Shown here: in pieces, positions 58,067 to 64,000 of the stretch
Layout of the letters: each line of letters opens with the position of its first letter
Position numbering within the stretch: position 1 is the stretch's first letter
Source: Methylovirgula sp. 4M-Z18
GTDB taxonomy: Bacteria > Pseudomonadota > Alphaproteobacteria > Rhizobiales > Beijerinckiaceae
Assembly: GCF_037890675.1 (NCBI RefSeq)
Contig: NZ_CP149574.1
Span: forward strand, 2,952,874 to 3,016,873
DNA length: 64,000 bases
Direction of reading: 5' to 3'
Program-made: the position numbers and the translations under genes
Notes under the pieces: model-generated
The model's database searches: none
Told to the model about the DNA's origin: nothing
What the model saw: the letters and a program-made list of their open reading frames with translations, nothing else

Positions 58067-59758
58067 ATGAGCGCTCCGCACGAATCCGTCACCGGCACCG
58101 GCAGCAACGTCAAACCCGTCACCTATTTCGGCCCGGATTTTCCGTTCGCCTATGACGATTGGCTGAAGCATCCGGCAGGGCTCGGCCACGTGCCGGCCGA
58201 GCGGCACGGCACGGAAGTGGCGATTGTCGGCGCCGGCATGGCCGGCATTACCGCTGCCCATGAATTGATGAAGCTCGGACTGAAGCCGGTGGTCTATGAA
58301 TCCGGGCGTTTCGGCGGCCGCCTGCGGTCGCAGCCATTCGAAGGCGCCGAAGGTGTCATCGCCGAACTCGGCGGCATGCGCTTTCCGGTCTCCTCAACAG
58401 CCTTCTATCACTATGTGAACGGCATGGGGCTGAGCACGAACCCCTTCCCCAACCCGCTCGACGAGGCAACGCCCTCCACGGTGATCGATCTTGAAGGCGT
58501 CTCCACCTATGTCGAGAAGGCTGCCGACCTGCCGCCCTTCTTCAAGGAAGTGGCGGCGGCCTGGTCGGAGGCGCTCGAAGATTACGCCCAGTTCGGCGCC
58601 ATTCAGGAGGCCATCCGCAACCGGGACGTGAAAGCGGTCAAGGAGATCTGGAACCGCCTCGTGCCGCTGTGGGATGATCGGACATTCTACGATTTTCTCG
58701 CGACCGCGCCCTCCTTTGCCAACAAATCGTTCCGGCATCTGGAGGCTTTCGGGCAAGTCGGATTCGGCACCGGCGGTTGGGATACCGACTTTCCCAATTC
58801 CATGCTCGAAATCCTGCGCGTCGTCATCACCAATTGCGATGAACATCAGCGCTATGTGGTGGGCGGCGTCGAGCAGGTGCCGCGCCGGCTCTGGCGCGAT
58901 GAACCGGAGAAGCTCGTGCATTGGCCGGCGGGAACATCGCTCGCGAAATTGCATTCGGGCGCAACACGGCCCGGCGTTACGCGCCTAAAGCGTCTCGGCG
59001 CGGATCGCTTCAGCATCACCGACCGCTGGGGTCACGTGCGCGATTATTCCGCCGTGCTCGTGACCGGGCAATCCTGGTTGCTCACCACCCATATGGAGAC
59101 CGACGAAAGCCTGTTCTCGCACAAGCTCTGGATGGCGCTCGACCGCACCCGCTACATGCAGAGTTCCAAGACTTTCGTCATGGTCGACCGCCCCTTCTGG
59201 AAGGAGCGCGATCCCAAGACCGGCCGCTATCCGTTCAGCATGACGCTAACGGACCGCTTGAGCCGCGGGACCTATCTCTTCGACAATGGCCCGGACAAGC
59301 CGGCGACGATTTGCCTGAGCTATTCGTGGATGAGCGATGCTTTGAAAATGTTGCCGCTGCCGGTCGACAAGCGCGTCAAGCTCATCCTCGGCGCGTTGCG
59401 CAAAATCTATCCCGATCTCGATATCGAGAAGCACATTATCGGCGACCCGATCACCGTGTCCTGGGAGACCGATCCCAATTTCCTCGGCGCCTTCAAGGGC
59501 GCCCTGCCCGGCCATTACCGTTACAACCACCGCATGTATTGCCATTTCATGCAAGACGATCTCCCGCCCTCCGAGCGCGGCATTTTCCTCGCCGGCGACG
59601 ATGTGGGCTGGACGCCGGGCTGGGTGGAAGGCGCGGTCACGACTGCGCTCAATGCGGTGTGGGGCATCGTGCATCACCTGGGCGGTGTCACTGCCACGGA
59701 CAATCCGGGCCCGGGCGACCGGTTCGATGATCTCAAACCCTTGGCTTTGCCCGAGTAA
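58067..59758 (+). CDS. davB: Lysine 2-monooxygenase-like flavoprotein (DavB-like)
   Basis: The 563-residue flavoprotein resembles DavB, which converts L-lysine, oxygen to 5-aminovaleramide, CO2 and water. It shows the FAD motif VAIVGAGMAGITAAHELMKLGL (about residues 50-71), GGRLRSQPF, AELGGMRFP and the C-terminal FAD domain GIFLAGDDVGWTPGWVEGAVTTALNAVWGI. The opening YFGPDFPFAYDDWLKHPAGLG also matches DavB. The DavA-type gene just upstream supports lysine as substrate; tryptophan 2-monooxygenase (IaaM) is the main alternative. Cytoplasmic. Confidence 0.83.
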   Translation: MSAPHESVTGTGSNVKPVTYFGPDFPFAYDDWLKHPAGLGHVPAERHGTEVAIVGAGMAGITAAHELMKLGLKPVVYESGRFGGRLRSQPFEGAEGVIAELGGMRFPVSSTAFYHYVNGMGLSTNPFPNPLDEATPSTVIDLEGVSTYVEKAADLPPFFKEVAAAWSEALEDYAQFGAIQEAIRNRDVKAVKEIWNRLVPLWDDRTFYDFLATAPSFANKSFRHLEAFGQVGFGTGGWDTDFPNSMLEILRVVITNCDEHQRYVVGGVEQVPRRLWRDEPEKLVHWPAGTSLAKLHSGATRPGVTRLKRLGADRFSITDRWGHVRDYSAVLVTGQSWLLTTHMETDESLFSHKLWMALDRTRYMQSSKTFVMVDRPFWKERDPKTGRYPFSMTLTDRLSRGTYLFDNGPDKPATICLSYSWMSDALKMLPLPVDKRVKLILGALRKIYPDLDIEKHIIGDPITVSWETDPNFLGAFKGALPGHYRYNHRMYCHFMQDDLPPSERGIFLAGDDVGWTPGWVEGAVTTALNAVWGIVHHLGGVTATDNPGPGDRFDDLKPLALPE

Positions 59759-59856
59759 CAAGGACGCGCGAGCCTCGTACCGGCGCGTTTTGCCGCAGAT
59801 GCAAGAATTAAGAAAACAGATCAAGATCAACGCTTGCAGAGGATGGAACCAGCGCC

Positions 59857-61308
59857 ATGAGCCAACACGAGAAGCTGCGCAACTTGAGCGACATCTACCG
59901 TTTCCTGCGCAAGAACGAGACGCCGATCTACATCGTCACGCCGACGCCGTTCAATTTGCTCGGCCTCGACCAATGGGTCGGCGGTTTGGAATTCGTGAAT
60001 TATTTCGACATTTTCGACGGAAGGCATCCGCGCGTATTCGTGCCGCCGCGCATCGGCCCGGTCGACTTCAAGTCAATGGAGGATGTCGCCAATTGTCTCG
60101 TCGCGCATCCGGCGTTCAAGGCGCGTATCCGCAAACGCCCGCGCGGCAAGGCGATCTTCGTGATGTTCGACGAGGAAACGGAAAAGCTTTGCGAGGCAGC
60201 CGGCGTCGATGTTGCGCTTCCGAAAGCGGCGCTGCGCACGCGGCTCGATTCAAAGATCGAAACGACGCGCCTTGGCAACGAGGCGGGCGTGGCGAGCGCG
60301 CCCAACACGATGGGCTTTGCCGCGACCTATCAGGAGCTCGAAGCGCTTGCCGCTCAGGCGCAACTTGGCTCCGATCTCGTCGTGCAGACCCCGTATGGCG
60401 ACAGCGGCCGCACAACCTTCTTCATCAAGAGCGCGGTCGACTGGGACAAATATGCCGCCAAGATCATCGGCCAGGAATTGAAGGTGATGCGGCGGATCAA
60501 CCATCTGCCCGGCACCATCGAAGGCTGCTGCACACGCCACGGTACGCTCGTCGGACCGGTGATGACCGACATCACCGGCTTTGCCGAGATCACGCCCTAT
60601 AAAGGCGGCTGGTGCGGCAATGACGTCTCGCCGACCATCCTGCCCGGCGACGCGCCCGAGCGTGTGCGCGACATGGCCCGCAAGCTCGGCGACCGGCTCT
60701 ATGCGGAAGGCTATCGCGGCGTCTTCTGCACCGACTTCCTGCTCGATACCGACACGCACGACGTCTATTTGGGCGAACTCAACCCGCGCGTGTCGGGCGC
60801 CTCGCCGCCGACCAATCTGATCACCACAACCTATGGCGGCTGTCCGCTCTTCCTGTTCCATCTGCTGGAGTTCCTCGACGTCGATTACGATCTCGACATC
60901 GAGGCGGTGCAGAGCCGCTGGCGGGAATACGACCATTGGAGCCAGCTCATTCTGAAGCAGACCGAGGACAAGGTGGAACTGCTGACCCGGGTGCCGCAAT
61001 CCGGCATCTGGCGCATGAACGACCGCGGCGAGATCGCCTACCAGCGGCCCGCCCTCGATCTGACCAGCGTCGGCGACGAGAACGAGGCTTTCTACATGCG
61101 CGTATACGGCGTCGGCGAATATTGCTACCATGGGGCCGATATGGGTTGTCTGCTGGCGCGCGGCCGCATGCAGTCGGACGCCCGCGAACTCCTTATGCGC
61201 GCCAAGAAGTGGAATGCCGGCATCAAGGCGCAATTCGAGTCGGTTCCGCTGCCGCCCATGGCCGGCGTGGTGCCGCCCGCGGACATGCCCTCATCGAAAT
61301 GGATCTGA
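59857..61308 (+). CDS. ATP-grasp ligase of unknown substrate
   Basis: The 483-residue protein has a preATP-grasp domain (about 1-130) and an ATP-grasp fold. It shows VQTPYGDSGRTTFFI (about 185-199; phosphate loop), the hinge region, and ELNPRVSGASPPTNL (about 307-321; metal ligands Glu and Asn). It likely activates a carboxylate with ATP and joins it to an amine. It is often annotated as a biotin carboxylase, but there is no carrier protein gene nearby. Context is lysine/5-aminovalerate catabolism, so one substrate may be 5-aminovalerate or a related amine. That is inference. Confidence 0.75.
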   Translation: MSQHEKLRNLSDIYRFLRKNETPIYIVTPTPFNLLGLDQWVGGLEFVNYFDIFDGRHPRVFVPPRIGPVDFKSMEDVANCLVAHPAFKARIRKRPRGKAIFVMFDEETEKLCEAAGVDVALPKAALRTRLDSKIETTRLGNEAGVASAPNTMGFAATYQELEALAAQAQLGSDLVVQTPYGDSGRTTFFIKSAVDWDKYAAKIIGQELKVMRRINHLPGTIEGCCTRHGTLVGPVMTDITGFAEITPYKGGWCGNDVSPTILPGDAPERVRDMARKLGDRLYAEGYRGVFCTDFLLDTDTHDVYLGELNPRVSGASPPTNLITTTYGGCPLFLFHLLEFLDVDYDLDIEAVQSRWREYDHWSQLILKQTEDKVELLTRVPQSGIWRMNDRGEIAYQRPALDLTSVGDENEAFYMRVYGVGEYCYHGADMGCLLARGRMQSDARELLMRAKKWNAGIKAQFESVPLPPMAGVVPPADMPSSKWI

Positions 61309-62318
61309 CGGAACGTGCTGGACCGGCACGAATGGATGGAATGAAAGTAGGGTTTCGTAGTCTATTGGAGCAGCGACCGGGGCCGGCTTGGAGCGCCGTG
61401 TTCCAGGCGGGCTGGCCGGGCTGGCGCCGGTGGTTTCTGGAACGCGGCGGCGCGCAGGCACCGAGCCTCGACGATGCGACGCGGGCGCTGCGGCGCTTCA
61501 TGCCGGAAATGGAACGCTTGTGGTCCGGGCTGGTCGAGGCGGTGGCGTCCGACGAGGACGCCGCTCGCTTCCTGAGCTTCTGGACGCCGCCGCGCTATCT
61601 GATCCAATGCAGCCAGGCGGTCCTAGTCGACGATGACGGCCCGATCCTGGTGCGCAATTACGATCTCGCGCCGGAACTCAACGAAGGCACGGTGCTGCGC
61701 ACCCGCTGGCGCAGCCGCGACGTCATGGGCATGGTGGATGCATTGTCCGGCCTCGCCGACGGGATGAACGACGCCGGCCTCGCCGTATCGCTCACCTTCG
61801 GCGGGCGCACGGTCGTCGGCAAAGGCTTCGGCGCGCCGATGATCGTGCGCTACCTGCTCGAAGTGTGCTCCGATGCGCAGCAGGCAGTGGAAGCGCTGCG
61901 CGCGATTCCCTGCCACATGGCCTACAATGTGACGGTGATGGATCGGCACGGCCGCGGCGAAACAGTGTTCCTCTCGCCCGACCGGCCGGCGATCGTGACC
62001 GGCAAGCCGTTCACCACCAACCATCAGGTCGGCGTGGAATGGCCGCGGCACGGCCGCCTGTCGCGCACGGTGGAGCGGGCGGATGCGCTGGAAAAGATCC
62101 TGGCCAACCGGAAACTCGATGGCGACAGCCTGACCGCAGCCTTTCTGCAGCCCCCCTTGCTGGCGACCAGCTATGCGGAAGGTTTCGGCACCGTCTACAC
62201 CGCCGCCTACCGCCCGGCAGAAGGCGCGATGACCCTGCTGTGGCCCGGCCAACCGGAGCGGCGCTGGACCTTCCAGGACTATAAGCAGATCGAATTCGAA
62301 GTGTCTTACCCGGATTGA
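61299..62318 (+). CDS. C45-type Ntn hydrolase (acyl-CoA:6-APA acyltransferase-like)
   Basis: The 339-residue protein belongs to the acyl-CoA:6-aminopenicillanic-acid acyltransferase-like (C45) Ntn-hydrolase group. The likely nucleophile is Cys in YLIQCSQAVLV (about residue 98), exposed by self-cleavage; the residue before it is Gln rather than the common Gly. ILVRNYDLAPE and TNHQVGVEWPRHGRLSRT follow as in the family. It forms or breaks amide bonds. ATG at 61299 overlaps the ATP-grasp stop by 10 bp; 61332 and 61341 are alternatives. It may release a group added by the ligase. Confidence 0.75.
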   Translation: MDLTERAGPARMDGMKVGFRSLLEQRPGPAWSAVFQAGWPGWRRWFLERGGAQAPSLDDATRALRRFMPEMERLWSGLVEAVASDEDAARFLSFWTPPRYLIQCSQAVLVDDDGPILVRNYDLAPELNEGTVLRTRWRSRDVMGMVDALSGLADGMNDAGLAVSLTFGGRTVVGKGFGAPMIVRYLLEVCSDAQQAVEALRAIPCHMAYNVTVMDRHGRGETVFLSPDRPAIVTGKPFTTNHQVGVEWPRHGRLSRTVERADALEKILANRKLDGDSLTAAFLQPPLLATSYAEGFGTVYTAAYRPAEGAMTLLWPGQPERRWTFQDYKQIEFEVSYPD

Positions 62319-62570
62319 AATTCGATCGCTCCTATCTCGCTTCCCTGGGACCTGTGACAAAGCGCCAACGCCGGCTCGATTGACGTGCGCGCAGTTCGCC
62401 GTCTTTAGTCAGGAACGACGGAATCGAAATCCTGGATTTCGCGCGCGCAGTTCTCACGCGAACGGACAACGACATGACCGAGATCTGCGTCGCGCGCTCC
62501 AGGTGAAAAAACATTTTGGTGCCAGACAGTAGCTAAAGAACGTTCGGTCGCGATCTGGGGGGAGAGTCTT
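62319..62570. other. 252-bp gap before the FGGY kinase gene
   Basis: No gene is seen. CGAAATC-CTG-GATTTCG (62425-62441) is an inverted repeat with 7-bp arms that may be an operator. A strong GGGGGGAGAG ribosome site precedes the kinase ATG. Confidence 0.4.
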
Positions 62571-64000
62571 ATGGGCGCGCATTTTATCGGCGTAGATGTC
62601 GGCACCGGTTCCGCCCGCGCGGGCGTTTTCGACGGCGCGGGAAAATCGCTCGCCGCCGCGAGCCATCCGATCCGCATCTGGCGCCCGCATCCGCTGCATG
62701 CGGAACAATCGAGCGCCGACATCTGGCAGGCGGTGTGCGCCTCCGTTCGCAAGGCGATCGCTGACGCCGCGATTGAGCCCGGAAGCGTCGCGGGCATCGG
62801 GTTCGATGCGACATGCTCGCTCGTCGTGCTCGATGGGAGCGGAAATTCCCTTGCGGTGAATGCCGAGGGCGAGGCGGAGCGCGACATCATCTTGTGGATG
62901 GATCACCGCGCGCGCGGACAGGCCGAGCGGATTAACACAGCCGGCGCGCATGTGCTCGACTATGTCGGCGGCCGCATCTCGCCCGAGATGGAAACGCCGA
63001 AGCTGCTGTGGCTTGCCGAAAACCTGCCCGACACATTTGCGAAAGCAGGGCACTTTCTCGACCTTGCGGATTTCCTGACCTGGCGATCGAGCGGCAGCCT
63101 GATCCGTTCGACCTGCACGGTCACCTGCAAATGGACCTATCTGGCGCACGAAAAGCGCTGGGACAGTGCCTATTTCGATCGCATCGGTCTTGGCTCTTTG
63201 AGCGCAGCGGACTTTGCCCGCATCGGCGCCCACATTGCCGATCCTAGCACGAGGCTCGGCGCCGGATTGACCGAACAGGCGGCGGCCGAACTCGGCCTGC
63301 GCGTTGGAACTCCGGTCGCAACCGGCATCATTGACGCGCATGCAGGCGCGGTCGGAACGCTGGGTGCAAAGAATCTTCCCGGCGCGCTCGAAGACCGGCT
63401 CGCCTATGTCTTCGGCACATCGGCCTGCACGCTGAATGTCACGAAAGATCCCGTTTTCGTACCGGGCGTATGGGGTCCCTATTATTCGGCGCTTATTCCC
63501 GGCCTGTGGCTGAACGAGGGCGGGCAATCCGCCGCCGGCGCGGCGATGGATTACCTCATTCGGTTGCATCCCAATGCTGGTCGAATCGAAGAAAAGGCCA
63601 GGGCCGCAGGCATAAGTCCGATCCAATATCTGGAACAGCAGGCCCGCGAGCTTCTGGAGGCGCGCGCGTTCCCCGACATCGTGAAGGGGCTGCATATCGT
63701 GCCGGAATTCATCGGCAATCGCGCGCCGTTTGCCGATCCGGACGCGCGGGCGGTGATCGCCGGGCTCGGTCTCGACGACGACGAAACCAGTCTCGTCCGG
63801 CTCTATCTCGCCGGGACCGCATCGATCGGTTATGGCCTGCGCCAGATTCTCGACGCCTTGGCCGGGAAGGGAACGACAATTTCCACCGTGGTGGTCAGCG
63901 GCGGTGCGGCGCGCAGCGCGCTGGTCCGGCGCATCCTTGCCGATGCCGCGAATATCACCATCGCAAGCGTCGATACCGACGAGCCGGTGCTACTCGGGTC
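62571..64000 (+). CDS. FGGY-family carbohydrate kinase, N-terminal part (D-ribulokinase-like)
   Basis: The frame is open from ATG 62571 to the window end, giving 476 residues. The N terminus HFIGVDVGTGSARAGVFD is the first phosphate motif of FGGY kinases, WMDHRARGQAERIN and the SACTLNV block are typical of the ribulokinase/FGGY branch, and GGQSAAGAAMDYLI and VVVSGGAARSALVRRILAD belong to the second domain. It phosphorylates a ketopentose or related sugar with ATP in the cytoplasm. The stop lies outside the window. It lies 252 bp after the Ntn-hydrolase gene and probably starts a separate unit. Confidence 0.88.
   Translation, partial: MGAHFIGVDVGTGSARAGVFDGAGKSLAAASHPIRIWRPHPLHAEQSSADIWQAVCASVRKAIADAAIEPGSVAGIGFDATCSLVVLDGSGNSLAVNAEGEAERDIILWMDHRARGQAERINTAGAHVLDYVGGRISPEMETPKLLWLAENLPDTFAKAGHFLDLADFLTWRSSGSLIRSTCTVTCKWTYLAHEKRWDSAYFDRIGLGSLSAADFARIGAHIADPSTRLGAGLTEQAAAELGLRVGTPVATGIIDAHAGAVGTLGAKNLPGALEDRLAYVFGTSACTLNVTKDPVFVPGVWGPYYSALIPGLWLNEGGQSAAGAAMDYLIRLHPNAGRIEEKARAAGISPIQYLEQQARELLEARAFPDIVKGLHIVPEFIGNRAPFADPDARAVIAGLGLDDDETSLVRLYLAGTASIGYGLRQILDALAGKGTTISTVVVSGGAARSALVRRILADAANITIASVDTDEPVLLG

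Noticed and set aside
57239-59758. Indole-3-acetamide (auxin) pathway, IaaM plus amidase
   Set aside because: The hydrolase is of the nitrilase superfamily and resembles DavA, not the amidase-signature IaaH, and the flavoprotein resembles DavB more closely. Tryptophan remains a weaker alternative.
1-64000. CRISPR arrays, rRNA, tRNA, insertion sequences, prophage genes
   Set aside because: No regularly spaced repeats, conserved RNA stems, transposase or phage proteins were seen on either strand.

Overview
The window looks like the chromosome of an alphaproteobacterium of the order Hyphomicrobiales (Rhizobiales). It is GC-rich. It carries several small families typical of that order (DUF6460-like, DUF3126, DUF4167, a CHCC zinc-finger protein) and the prmC-DUF4167 gene pair. 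Three kinds of palindromic intergenic repeat recur. The genus cannot be fixed from sequence alone. No tRNA, rRNA, CRISPR array, insertion sequence or phage gene was seen.

Region 1 (about 0.9-15.6 kb) is an N-heterocycle catabolic locus. One plus-strand operon encodes a molybdenum hydroxylase (FAD subunit plus a fused Fe-S/Mo subunit), a 6-hydroxynicotinate reductase homologue, a UPF0280/ApbE-like protein, two tandem AA_synth (DUF1185) paralogues, and a Liv-type ABC transporter with a fused LivH-LivM permease. A MarR regulator follows. An enamidase homologue is encoded convergently, with an Entner-Doudoroff-type aldolase diverging from it. The order of activities matches the reductive nicotinate route of Eubacterium barkeri: hydroxylate, reduce the ring, hydrolyse the cyclic enamide. 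A shared inverted repeat (TTCGT-AC-ACGAA and TTTGT-AC-ACAAA) lies in front of both the operon and the enamidase.

Region 2 (15.9-22.4 kb) holds a chromate module (degenerate rhodanese-ChrB plus ChrA), a GNAT acetyltransferase, a dienelactone-hydrolase-like enzyme, a nucleotide-sugar epimerase, a gamma-carbonic anhydrase-like protein, DUF3126 and cysE. Region 3 (22.5-28.4 kb, minus strand) is a phospholipid locus resembling E. coli ynbABCD: CDP-alcohol phosphatidyltransferase, hydrolase-methyltransferase fusion, PAP2-tyrosine phosphatase fusion and CdsA-like protein. It adds a PlsC acyltransferase and a small membrane protein. A promoter with an overlapping operator precedes it.

Region 4 (28.4-41 kb) is mostly housekeeping: an alpha/beta hydrolase, a CHCC zinc finger, an FAD monooxygenase, galM, a ruvB without ruvCA, an EamA exporter with divergent LysR, fumC, a MOSC protein, nhaA and DUF4167. 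Region 5 (41.2-45.4 kb, minus strand) is an apparent operon of a GbsR/MarR regulator, DUF4166, a DCC thiol oxidoreductase, a dehydrogenase-DUF4166 fusion and prmC. A perfect 20-bp palindrome covers the regulator's start codon. Region 6 (45.5-52.9 kb) has a PdxA-family enzyme with a TIM-barrel partner and divergent LysR, a CHAD protein, an HdeD-like protein, an MFS transporter, an ArsR-SRPBCC pair with two operators exactly 40 bp apart, and a GNAT-like protein.

Region 7 (53.5-64 kb) is an amino-acid catabolic operon: putA, then DavA- and DavB-like enzymes (lysine to 5-aminovalerate), then an ATP-grasp ligase and a C45-type Ntn hydrolase where DavT/DavD would be expected. A FGGY carbohydrate kinase runs off the window end. 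Regions 1 and 7 are the best candidates for biochemistry that is not fully described.
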